50,188 nt of DNA from Defluviicoccus sp. GTDB taxonomy: Bacteria > Pseudomonadota > Alphaproteobacteria > MPNO01. Both the position numbers and the translations under genes were made by a program. Position 1 is the stretch's first letter; each line of letters opens with the position of its first letter. The notes under the pieces were generated by a model. It saw only the letters and a program-made list of their open reading frames with translations, was not told where the DNA came from and searched no databases. This document shows, in pieces, positions 7,727 to 15,559 of the stretch. Location: assembly GCA_028820505.1 (NCBI GenBank), contig JAPPIT010000078.1, forward strand, positions 1 to 50,188, given 5' to 3'.

Positions 7727-8476
7727 CTAGCGGGATCGGGCCGCCTCGCGCGCTTCCGCGACGATCCGGCGCATCCCGGCCAGGTCCCGCGCGCCCCGAA
7801 GCACCTTCTTGCCGATCACGAAGGACGGCGTCCCCTTGAGGCCGAGCGCATCCGCGATGGCGTAGTTGCGGGTGATGATCCGGGCGATTTCCGGCGCGCC
7901 CAGGTCGCGTTCCAGCCGTTTGCGATCCAGCCCGGCCCGCTCGGCGAGAGACAGCACCTTTCCCTGGTCGAGCCGTCCCCGCGCTTCCATCATCAGGTCG
8001 TGGAAGCGGAAATACTTGTCCTTGCCCTGGTGCCGGGCGGCGAGCGCCGCGCGGGCGGCGAAAACCGAATCGGGGCCGAGTATGGGCCACTCGACATAGA
8101 CCCGGCGGATCTTGCCGTCGGAGGAGACCAGCTTGCCGACGATCGGGTGGACGCGTCGGCAGACGCCGCACCGGTAATCGAAGAACTCCGCCACCGTAAC
8201 GTCGCCGTCCGGATTGCCGCCGACGGGCGAAGCCGGCTTTTCGTACAGGTCCCGTCGGTATCTCTCGAGCGCGGCGACCGCCGCGCGCTCCTTGGCCGCT
8301 TCCCGCTTGGCCTCGAGGGCCTCGATCGCGCGCTCGATCACCTCCGGATTGCGCATCAGATAGTCTTCGATAACGCGTTCGATGGATTTGCGCTGCTCGG
8401 CCGGGATTTCGGCGGCGGCGGGGAGCGCGACCGGCATGGCGATCGCTAGGGCAGCTATCGTCTGGGAAAGGCGCAT
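7727..8476 (-). CDS. DsbA-family thiol:disulfide protein with ScsC-like N-terminus
   Basis: The protein has 249 residues. A signal peptide of about 22 residues ends ALPAAAE. A charged helical segment (about 23-75) resembles the N-terminal region that trimerises ScsC-type proteins. The thioredoxin fold carries C103-G-V-C106 in FFDYRCGVCRRVHP and the cis-proline loop GTPSF near the C-terminus. It should act in the periplasm as an oxidase or isomerase of protein disulfides. If trimeric like ScsC it would favour isomerisation, which is inference. The ATG at 8476 is chosen because the signal peptide starts there. It lies 72 bases downstream of the M48 protease gene on the same strand. Confidence 0.9.
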   Translation of the reverse strand: MRLSQTIAALAIAMPVALPAAAEIPAEQRKSIERVIEDYLMRNPEVIERAIEALEAKREAAKERAAVAALERYRRDLYEKPASPVGGNPDGDVTVAEFFDYRCGVCRRVHPIVGKLVSSDGKIRRVYVEWPILGPDSVFAARAALAARHQGKDKYFRFHDLMMEARGRLDQGKVLSLAERAGLDRKRLERDLGAPEIARIITRNYAIADALGLKGTPSFVIGKKVLRGARDLAGMRRIVAEAREAARSR

Positions 8477-8548
8477 CGTGCGTTTCCGACCCGCTGAGTC
8501 CGTGGGGCCGCCAATCCTACCACAGCCCGGGTGCGACATCGGGGGTCT

Positions 8549-9925
8549 CTACCGCTTTCGCTGGAGGCGCTTCAGCGTGGCCAGCATATCCTCTGCCCGC
8601 AAACGTCCCGTCGAGCCCTCCTCGAAGCCCCGCCGCGCGCGTTCGGCCATCAGCGCGGCGTCGTCGAGCCGCCCGGTTCGCATGGCGAACTCGGCCGACG
8701 CGAGCGCGGCGTCCGCGAGCCTTCCCGTTCTTCCGTAGGCGGTGGCGGCGAGACGCCAGGCGAGAGCGATCGTGTCGTCGTATCGAAGCGCTTCTTCCAG
8801 ATGCAACAGCGCCGGTTTGAGCAGCGCCTCGCGGTTGGTCTCGATCATGACATGGGCCAGCCCGATTCGAAGCAGGGGCGCCGCCGGCACTTTCTCGACC
8901 GCACGCCGGTAATAGGGCAGGGCATCGGCGATCTTGCCGGTCTCGAACAGGATCTGGCCCTTCAACTCCTGGAAATAGGGATCGTCGGGGAACTCCGCGA
9001 TCAGACCGGAAATCGTATCGAGGGCTTTTGCGAAATCCGATTGGCGGTAATGCGCGACCGCACGGGCGTATCGCGCGGCTACGGAGGTATCGCCGGCCGG
9101 ATATTTCCGAAGCGTCCTTGCCGGTAATTCGAGGAAGCCGTCCAGCTTGGCAATGGCGCGCTTGTGCGCGGCGACGAGTTCGGCCGGAACGGGGACATCC
9201 GAAAATTTCGACCTCTCGACATGGTTGCGGAGGAATTCGATCCGGTTTCGGGTCAACGGGTGGGTGACCCGGTAGCTCAGCTCCTTTTGTTCCTTCCGGC
9301 TGACGAACAGGCTCTGGTACTCGTCCAGCGTTTCCATGAACTCGAGCAGGCCGCGGCTCGATTGGCCCGAGCGATCGAGGAAGTCGACCGCGGCGCGATC
9401 CGCCGAGCGTTCCTGGGTGCGGCTGAACGAGAGAAGCTGCGACTGGGCGAGGTGCTGGCCCGCGCCCATCGTGGCGATGGCGGCGCCCGGGTCGCCGGCC
9501 AGCGTTCCGAGCACGACGCCGATGACCGCGCTCATCAGCATCGGCGTCTGCGCATCCCGAAGCATGGAATCGAGCCGTGCCAGATGGCCCCCCGCGATGT
9601 GACCTGCCTCGTGGGCGAGGACGCCGATCACCTGGCGCGGGTGGGTCGTCCTGCGCAGAAGCCCGGTGGTGAGAAACATGCGCTGTCCGCGCGAGACGAA
9701 TGCGTTGGGTGCGTCCGAGCGAATCAGGTGGACGCGCACCGCCCCGCGTTCGATCCCGGCCGCATCCAGTATCGGTTCCAGATAGGAACGGATTAAGTTC
9801 TCGATCTCGGTGTCGTAGATATGTACGGTTTGCGCGGCGAATGCAGGCGGTGCGGTTGCAACCGCCAGCGCGACGCCAACCGCCTTCACCCACGCGGCGA
9901 GGCGAATGAAGAGACTCGGAAACAT
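8549..9925 (-). CDS. M48 family periplasmic metalloprotease with TPR repeats (BepA-like)
   Basis: The 458-residue protein has a signal peptide ending APPAFA, then an M48 peptidase domain with the zinc motif HEAGH (H105, E106, H109) and a third ligand expected near RSADRAAVDFLD. About 200 C-terminal residues form TPR-like helical repeats, for example DFAKALDTISGLIAEFPDDP. This architecture matches BepA/YfgC, which degrades or helps assemble outer-membrane proteins such as LptD. The role here is inferred from that architecture. Its start is only 25 bases from the divergent lipoprotein gene, so each promoter must lie in the neighbour's coding sequence. Confidence 0.92.
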   Translation of the reverse strand: MFPSLFIRLAAWVKAVGVALAVATAPPAFAAQTVHIYDTEIENLIRSYLEPILDAAGIERGAVRVHLIRSDAPNAFVSRGQRMFLTTGLLRRTTHPRQVIGVLAHEAGHIAGGHLARLDSMLRDAQTPMLMSAVIGVVLGTLAGDPGAAIATMGAGQHLAQSQLLSFSRTQERSADRAAVDFLDRSGQSSRGLLEFMETLDEYQSLFVSRKEQKELSYRVTHPLTRNRIEFLRNHVERSKFSDVPVPAELVAAHKRAIAKLDGFLELPARTLRKYPAGDTSVAARYARAVAHYRQSDFAKALDTISGLIAEFPDDPYFQELKGQILFETGKIADALPYYRRAVEKVPAAPLLRIGLAHVMIETNREALLKPALLHLEEALRYDDTIALAWRLAATAYGRTGRLADAALASAEFAMRTGRLDDAALMAERARRGFEEGSTGRLRAEDMLATLKRLQRKR

Positions 9926-9950
9926 CGAATTCCTTGGCTTGTGTGAGCGT

Positions 9951-11417
9951 ATGTGGGGTCGATTCCGCCGTCAAACAATCATCGCCGCGACGATTCCCCT
10001 CTTGGCCGCGTGCGGCACGGATTCCAAACCGCTGGGGGTCGTGGGGCACATCACCCAGAGCTTCGGCGGTGCCGTGGCGGACGAGCCTGCCGCCGCTTTG
10101 GTCGCGCGCGACACCTTGTCCGCCGGGGGAAACGCGGCCGACGCAGCGGTGGCGCTCTATTTCGCGCTTTCCGCCACCTACCCCGCGGCGGCGGGGATCG
10201 GCGGCGGGGGCGTTTGCGTCGTCTATCGCGCCGCGGTCAACGAGAACGCGACGATCGACTTCCGCGCCCGCGGGACAGCCGCCGGAGCCGGTTTCGACGT
10301 CGCGCCGCCCGGCAACGTCAGGGGCATGGCCGCCCTGCATGCCCGATTCGGGCGTCTCCCATGGCCGCAGCTGGTGCAGCCGGGCGAGCGGCTGGCGCGG
10401 TTCGGCAATCGGATATCGCGGGCCCTCGCCCGCGCCATCGCCGCCAACGCCGAACGTCTGCGTCGCGACGAGCGGGCCCGTGCCCTGTTTTTCAGGCCGG
10501 ACGGTACCCCGCTCCGGGAAGGCGACCGGCTGGAACAGGTCGAGCTCGCCACCGTCCTCGGCCAGCTGCGGTTCAAGGGAGCGGGCGCTCTTCACAGCGG
10601 GTCCCTGGCGCGGCGCTACGCCGACGCGGCGCGGGCGCTCGGCGGGCGCCTGTCCCCGCAGGCGCTGCGCGACTGGACGCCAAGCCTCGGGAAGCCGGTG
10701 CAATTCTCTCTCGGCGATCACACCCTCAACACGGCTCCCTCCGCGTCCGCGGCGCGGTTGTTGCAGAGCCTGTTCGCGGAGGGCGCATATCGGAACGCGC
10801 CGGGCGATGCGAAAGCCGCCGCGATCGCAATGGCGGCGTTGTCCGTCGGCGGGAACGCTCCGGGCGCCGACGGCGCCGCGCCGGACAGGAGCGGGACAAC
10901 CGGTTTCGCGGTCACCGACCGGGCGGGCGGCGTCGTCGCCTGCTCGCTATCCATGAACGGACCCTTCGGCACCGGCAGGATGCTTCCCGGCACCGGCGTC
11001 TTCGCAGTGGCGGCCGCATCCGACGCGGTGAACGACGGCGCGTCCGTGGCGATCGTGAACAACGAGAACACCGGAAACACCTTTTTCGCGGCCGCGGCGT
11101 CCGGCGGGCCGGCTTCCGCCGCCGCGCTCGCCAGGGTCGCTGGAAGCGTGCTCCTCGACGGCAGTCCGCTCGCGGCCGCGCTCGCCCAACGGCGCCTTGC
11201 CTCGGACCCCCGCTCGCGCACGGTTTACGCCGAAGCGGGAAGTGTCGAATCGGCCGTCGCGCCGCTGCGCGGCCGGGGCTTGAGGATCGTCACCGGCGGG
11301 CCGCTCGGCCGGGTCAACGCAATTCATTGCCCGCGCGGCAACGTCCGGGATCAGGAGACCTGCCGATACGGCGTCGATCCGCGCGGATTCGGCCATGCCG
11401 TGAACGCGGGGCAGTAG
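9951..11417 (+). CDS. Gamma-glutamyltransferase-like lipoprotein, divergent
   Basis: The 488-residue protein has a lipoprotein signal (MWGRFRRQTIIAATIPLLAAC) with the lipobox Cys at about residue 21. An Ntn-hydrolase domain of the gamma-glutamyltransferase family follows, shown by GGNAADAAVALYFAL, AAGIGGGGVCV, DFRARGTAA, and the SGTTGFAVTD segment. Thr316-Thr317 align with the autoprocessing/catalytic Thr region. Several canonical sites differ: the His after the Thr pair is Gly, and the usual PSSMSP oxyanion segment and the Asn-Asn-x-Met-Asp-Asp-Phe loop are not recognisable. It is also shorter than typical enzymes (about 550-580). Activity is therefore doubtful. A start at 9906 is possible but would overlap the protease gene and bury the signal. 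The aminotransferase gene begins one base after its stop. Confidence 0.8.
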   Translation: MWGRFRRQTIIAATIPLLAACGTDSKPLGVVGHITQSFGGAVADEPAAALVARDTLSAGGNAADAAVALYFALSATYPAAAGIGGGGVCVVYRAAVNENATIDFRARGTAAGAGFDVAPPGNVRGMAALHARFGRLPWPQLVQPGERLARFGNRISRALARAIAANAERLRRDERARALFFRPDGTPLREGDRLEQVELATVLGQLRFKGAGALHSGSLARRYADAARALGGRLSPQALRDWTPSLGKPVQFSLGDHTLNTAPSASAARLLQSLFAEGAYRNAPGDAKAAAIAMAALSVGGNAPGADGAAPDRSGTTGFAVTDRAGGVVACSLSMNGPFGTGRMLPGTGVFAVAAASDAVNDGASVAIVNNENTGNTFFAAAASGGPASAAALARVAGSVLLDGSPLAAALAQRRLASDPRSRTVYAEAGSVESAVAPLRGRGLRIVTGGPLGRVNAIHCPRGNVRDQETCRYGVDPRGFGHAVNAGQ

Positions 11418-11418
11418 C

Positions 11419-12597
11419 GTGGCCCTGAAGCGCGCGGCCCGGGGATCGGTCCCCCCCTTTATCGTGATGGATGTCATGCGCGCGGCCAACGAGCGCGCCG
11501 CGGCGGGGGAGGACATCGTTCATCTCGAAGTCGGACAACCCGCGACCCCCGCGCCCGGCGCGGTGCTTGCCGCGGCAACCGCCGCGTTGCGGTCCGATCC
11601 GCTCGGCTACACCGATGCCACCGGGATCGCCGATCTAAGGCTCAGGATCGCCCGGCACTATGGCGAGGCCTACGGGATCGATGTGGATCCCGGCCGAATC
11701 TTCGTTACCACCGGTTCGTCCGGCGGGTTCATTCTCGCTTTCCTCGCCGCCTTCGACCCCGGCGACCGGGTGGCGCTGGCCGAACCCGGCTATCCGGCCT
11801 ACCGGAACATCCTCACCGCGCTCGGAATCGAGGCTGTCTGCATCGAGACGGGACCCGAGACCCGGTTTCAGCCGACGCCCGGGCTTCTGGAGGAGCATGG
11901 CCGCCTGGACGGGCTGATCGTCGCCAGCCCCGCCAACCCCACCGGGACGATGCTCGACCGGGATGCGCTCGGGGGGCTCGTCGACTATTGCGAGCGGCAG
12001 GAAATCCGGCTGGTGTCCGATGAGATCTATCACGGCATCGTCTACCGGGGCGCGGCGGACAGCGCGCTCCGCTTCACCGACCGCGCGGTTATCGTCAACA
12101 GCTTCTCGAAGTACTTCTCGATGACGGGCTGGCGGATCGGCTGGCTGGTGGTGCCTCCTGATCTCGATCGGTCGATCGAGTGCCTGGCCCAGAACCTGTT
12201 CATCTCTCCCCCGACGTTGGCGCAGCACGCGGCGCTCGCGGCGTTCGATTGCGCCGAAGAGCTCGACGGGAACGTCGCCCGGTACGCGGAAAACCGCGAA
12301 ATCCTGCTGGAAGGATTGCCACGCGTCGGTTTGACCCGTTTCGCCCCCGCCGACGGCGCCTTCTATCTCTATGCGGATGTCGGCGCCTTCGGGATGGACA
12401 GCCGGGAACTGAGCAACCGACTGCTCGCCGAGGCCGGCGTCGCCGTCGCGCCCGGGCTCGACTTCGACCGGCGCTGCGGCGGCGGCTATATAAGGATTTC
12501 CTTTGCCGGGTCGCAACAGGACATGCGCGAGGCGCTTTCGCGCCTCGACAGATGGGTCGCGGCGAACCGGCCCGTGGACGCGGCCCGGGCTATTTGA
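11419..12597 (+). CDS. PLP-dependent aminotransferase, class I/II
   Basis: The 392-residue protein has the fold type I layout. The N-terminal segment is LEVGQPATPAP, the PLP-phosphate region ends TTGSSGGF, ASPANPTGT is the conserved Asn-Pro-x-Gly segment, and the PLP lysine is K231 in NSFSKYFSMTGWRIGW. The final arginine motif is YIRISFAGS. It transaminates an amino acid with a keto acid; the substrate cannot be assigned. It starts with GTG one base after the GGT-like gene and shares its transcript. Its end overlaps the stop of the convergent rne gene by eight bases. Confidence 0.92.
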   Translation: MALKRAARGSVPPFIVMDVMRAANERAAAGEDIVHLEVGQPATPAPGAVLAAATAALRSDPLGYTDATGIADLRLRIARHYGEAYGIDVDPGRIFVTTGSSGGFILAFLAAFDPGDRVALAEPGYPAYRNILTALGIEAVCIETGPETRFQPTPGLLEEHGRLDGLIVASPANPTGTMLDRDALGGLVDYCERQEIRLVSDEIYHGIVYRGAADSALRFTDRAVIVNSFSKYFSMTGWRIGWLVVPPDLDRSIECLAQNLFISPPTLAQHAALAAFDCAEELDGNVARYAENREILLEGLPRVGLTRFAPADGAFYLYADVGAFGMDSRELSNRLLAEAGVAVAPGLDFDRRCGGGYIRISFAGSQQDMREALSRLDRWVAANRPVDAARAI

Positions 12598-15142
12598 CGA
12601 TCTTTTGCCACCAACCGCGCCGTTTCGGCCGGTCGGGATCCTCCGCCTCAGCGGCCGAAGTCTCGGCCCCGGGCGCGCCGGCGGAATCGTCCGCGGAGAG
12701 CGCCGCCATGACCGGAGCGGGCTGCGGCTCCGGTACCGAGACGGCCACTGGCTCCGGCTCGGGCGGAGGCGGCGCAACCGGCTCCGGCTCGGGTGCCGGC
12801 GGAGGTTCGGGAGCCGAATCCGCCGCCGGGCTCTCTTCGCCGGTGTCGGATCCCGCGGCCGCGGCGTCGTCCTGTTCCGCGACAGCTTCCGAATTTGCCG
12901 TCGATGCCTTCGAACCGCGGCCCGATCTCCGGCGTCCGCCGCGCCGCCCCGCACGTCGTCGGCTCGACCGCTTTTCGGACGCCGCCCCCTCGCCGTCACC
13001 GTCACCGGCCTCGGCGGCCGCGGTTTCCGGTTCGGTATCCGTCGTCTCTTCGGCGGTCGTCTCAACCGCGGCCTCGGGCGAGGATTTGCGGCGAGAGCGA
13101 CGCCGGCGCGACCGCTTCTTCTCTCCCTCCTCGCGCGATTCCGCGTCCTCGGCTTTCGCGGACTTCTCCCGGTCTTTGGGGGCCGGCGGTTTCTCGCCCG
13201 CATCCGGCGCCGGTGCCCGCACGCGCTCGATCCGCATGTCGGGCGATACCACGCTGTCGTCGCCCAGCAATGTGATGCGGAATCCGTGGCGATTTTCGAT
13301 GTCCGACAGCATCGCCCGCTTGTTGTTGAGCACGTAGAGCGCGACCGCGCCGGGAATCGAAACCGTCACCTCGCTCAGCTTGTGCCGGGTTCCTTCCTCC
13401 TCGAGCGCGCGCAGCACCTGCAGCGCCATCGATTCGGTGGATCGGATAAACCCTGCGCCGCGGCAATGGGGGCAGGTCTGGGTGCTGGCTTCCTGGAGGC
13501 TCGGACGCAGCCGCTGGCGTGACAGCTCCAGCAAACCGAAACCGCTGATCCGGCCGATCTGGATACGCGCGCGGTCCGATTTCATCGCCTCCTTGAGCCG
13601 GCGCTCCACCTGGCGCAGGTGGCGCGTTTCCTGCATGTCGATGAAATCGATGACCACCAGCCCGGCAAGGTCGCGCAGCCTGAGCTGGCGGGCGACCTCC
13701 TCCGCCGCCTCGACGTTGGTGTTGAGAGCGGTTTCCTCGATATTGCGCTCGCGCGTCGAGCGGCCCGAGTTCACGTCGATCGACACCAGGGCCTCGGTCG
13801 CCTGGATGACGATATAACCGCCCGACTTGAGCTGCACCTCCGCGCTGTGGATCGCGTCCAGCTGGCCCTCGATCTGATAGCGGTGGAATAGCGGGATGCC
13901 GGCTTCCCGGTAGCGCTGGACGCGCTTGGCGTGGCTCGGCATCAGCATCCGCATGAATTTCTTGGCCGTCTGATAGGCCTCCACCCCGTCCACCAGCACT
14001 TCCTCCACGTCCCGGGTGTAGAGGTCGCGGATCGCGCGCTTTATCAGGCTGGCATCCTCGTAGACCAGGGTCGGAGCGATCGAACTGAACGTTCGATCGC
14101 GCACGTCGTCCCAGTTACGGCTCAAATATTCGAAGTCGCGCCTGATTTCCGCCTTGCTTCGCTCGGTGCCGGCGGTGCGCATGATCACGCCCATGCCGTT
14201 CTGGATTTCCAGGTCGTCGATGATCTTCTTCAGCTTGCGGCGCGCGTTCGGGTTGGTGATCTTGCGGGAGATACCGCCGCCGCGCGCGGTGTTGGGCATC
14301 AGCACGCAGTAGCGGCCGGCAAGCGAAATATAGGTGGTCAGCGCGGCGCCCTTATTGCCCCGTTCCTCCTTGACCACCTGGACCAGGATGATCTGGTTCC
14401 GCTTGATGACTTCCTGGATCTTGTAGCGCCTCGACCGGCTGCTGACCGGCTGGGTTTCGCCGTCCGCGTCGGCATCGTTCCGCCTGCGCCCGCGGCGGCG
14501 CCTGCGCGACGAGGAAGGTTTCTTTTCCCCGGCCGCCTCTTCGCCCTCTCCGGATTCCGGCCCGGACCCGTCTTCGGCCGCTTCCGCCGCCGCGGCGTCG
14601 GCCTCTGCCGTGTCGTCGGCGTCGTCGGCTTCCGCGTCCGGATCCTCCGGGGCCGATTCGGGGGAGTCCTCTTCCGGCGGTTCGGTGGCGACGATCCCGG
14701 GTTCGGGCGCGCCCGCGGCCTCCGCTATTGCGCCTTCGGGTTCGCCCTCGACCGGATCTCCCTCATCGCCATCCGGGTCCTCGGTCTCCGAAATGTCCTC
14801 GACCGTGCTGTCGATCTCGTCGACGAGCGCCTGCGCCGTGAGCTCGTTCTCGCCTTCGGCGTTTTCCGCCGCGACCAGGGCCTCCCGGTCCTCGACCGGG
14901 ATCTGAAAATAGTCGGGGTGGATATCGTTGAACGCGAGGAAACCGTGCCGGTCGCCGCCGAAGTCGACGAACGCCGCCTGGAGCGACGGCTCGACCCGGG
15001 TGACCTTGGCTAGATAGATGTTTCCCTTGAGCTGGCGTTTCGTCGAAGTCTCGACGTCATACTCTTCCAGCCGGTTCGCGCTGGTGATCACGACACGCAC
15101 CTCTTCCGGGTGGGTGCCGTCGATCAGCATCCGTTTGGTCAT
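12590..15142 (-). CDS. rne: Ribonuclease E
   Basis: RNase E starts most mRNA decay and processes rRNA and tRNA precursors. The 850-residue protein begins MTKRMLIDGTHPEEVRVVI. The S1 domain is split by an acidic insertion at about residues 95-238 that ends in an Arg-rich patch. Catalytic aspartates lie in VSIDVNSGRS and VIDFIDM. The zinc link is C557-P-H-C560. A C-terminal tail of about 230 residues (from about 620) is low-complexity, rich in Arg, Ala, Pro and Glu, and likely scaffolds the degradosome. The insertion is typical of alphaproteobacterial RNase E. The ATG at 15142 starts the conserved N-terminus. Its 3' end overlaps the aminotransferase gene. Confidence 0.97.
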   Translation of the reverse strand: MTKRMLIDGTHPEEVRVVITSANRLEEYDVETSTKRQLKGNIYLAKVTRVEPSLQAAFVDFGGDRHGFLAFNDIHPDYFQIPVEDREALVAAENAEGENELTAQALVDEIDSTVEDISETEDPDGDEGDPVEGEPEGAIAEAAGAPEPGIVATEPPEEDSPESAPEDPDAEADDADDTAEADAAAAEAAEDGSGPESGEGEEAAGEKKPSSSRRRRRGRRRNDADADGETQPVSSRSRRYKIQEVIKRNQIILVQVVKEERGNKGAALTTYISLAGRYCVLMPNTARGGGISRKITNPNARRKLKKIIDDLEIQNGMGVIMRTAGTERSKAEIRRDFEYLSRNWDDVRDRTFSSIAPTLVYEDASLIKRAIRDLYTRDVEEVLVDGVEAYQTAKKFMRMLMPSHAKRVQRYREAGIPLFHRYQIEGQLDAIHSAEVQLKSGGYIVIQATEALVSIDVNSGRSTRERNIEETALNTNVEAAEEVARQLRLRDLAGLVVIDFIDMQETRHLRQVERRLKEAMKSDRARIQIGRISGFGLLELSRQRLRPSLQEASTQTCPHCRGAGFIRSTESMALQVLRALEEEGTRHKLSEVTVSIPGAVALYVLNNKRAMLSDIENRHGFRITLLGDDSVVSPDMRIERVRAPAPDAGEKPPAPKDREKSAKAEDAESREEGEKKRSRRRRSRRKSSPEAAVETTAEETTDTEPETAAAEAGDGDGEGAASEKRSSRRRAGRRGGRRRSGRGSKASTANSEAVAEQDDAAAAGSDTGEESPAADSAPEPPPAPEPEPVAPPPPEPEPVAVSVPEPQPAPVMAALSADDSAGAPGAETSAAEAEDPDRPKRRGWWQKIVK

Positions 15143-15340
15143 GAAATGCTCCGGGGCCGATGCGGCGCGACGCCGGGCGTCCCGGCGGCGCGATCGGCCA
15201 TGTTGCGGCCGCCCCGGCAAGCGGCGCCATGGAAAGCCGGCCGAACGGATTGCGCTCCGTCCGATCGCGGTCGATCCGGCCGCCGAATTCCTTGCTTACC
15301 CTGGGCGTGGCCGTCATTTTCTCCAAATTCCGACGTCAGC

Positions 15341-15368
15341 GTGCACCGCCGGCCTTCGCCGGGTGCAC
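15341..15368 (-). promoter_or_regulatory. Inverted repeat in the rne upstream region
   Basis: GTGCACC (15341-15347) pairs with GGTGCAC (15362-15368), with a short inner GGC/GCC pair. It lies about 200 bases upstream of the rne start and could be an operator or a leader hairpin of the rne mRNA. Confidence 0.35.
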
Positions 15369-15450
15369 TGCCGGGGCGACATCGCGGGAGCGTGCCGCGT
15401 TCGCGATCGACCCTTGCCGATCACGCCTGCAACATAATGACGCCGGGGCG

Positions 15451-15456
15451 TATACT
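15451..15456 (+). promoter_or_regulatory. Candidate -10 box for the three-domain RidA operon
   Basis: TATACT matches five of six -10 consensus positions. No good -35 is seen 16-18 bases upstream, so this may need an activator. The implied leader is about 97 bases and contains a GCGCC-TTCG-GGCGC hairpin at 15492-15505. Confidence 0.3.
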
Positions 15457-15559
15457 CAACCGGTATCCCGCGAGAGGAGTCCGGCCCGGTTGCGCCTTCG
15501 GGCGCGGGTCGATAGACAATCCGGTCAACGCTCGCGACAGGATCGCCAAGGAAGGACTC

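Larger units (their letters stand above)
15143..15559. other. 417-base divergent intergenic region between rne and the RidA gene
   Basis: No convincing gene is visible in this stretch. It should hold the rne promoter and leader on one strand and the RidA-operon promoter on the other. It contains an inverted repeat GTGCACC/GGTGCAC (15341-15368), a TATACT box (15451-15456), and a UUCG-loop hairpin (15492-15505). RNase E leaders are often structured for feedback control; whether that holds here is unknown. Confidence 0.5.
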
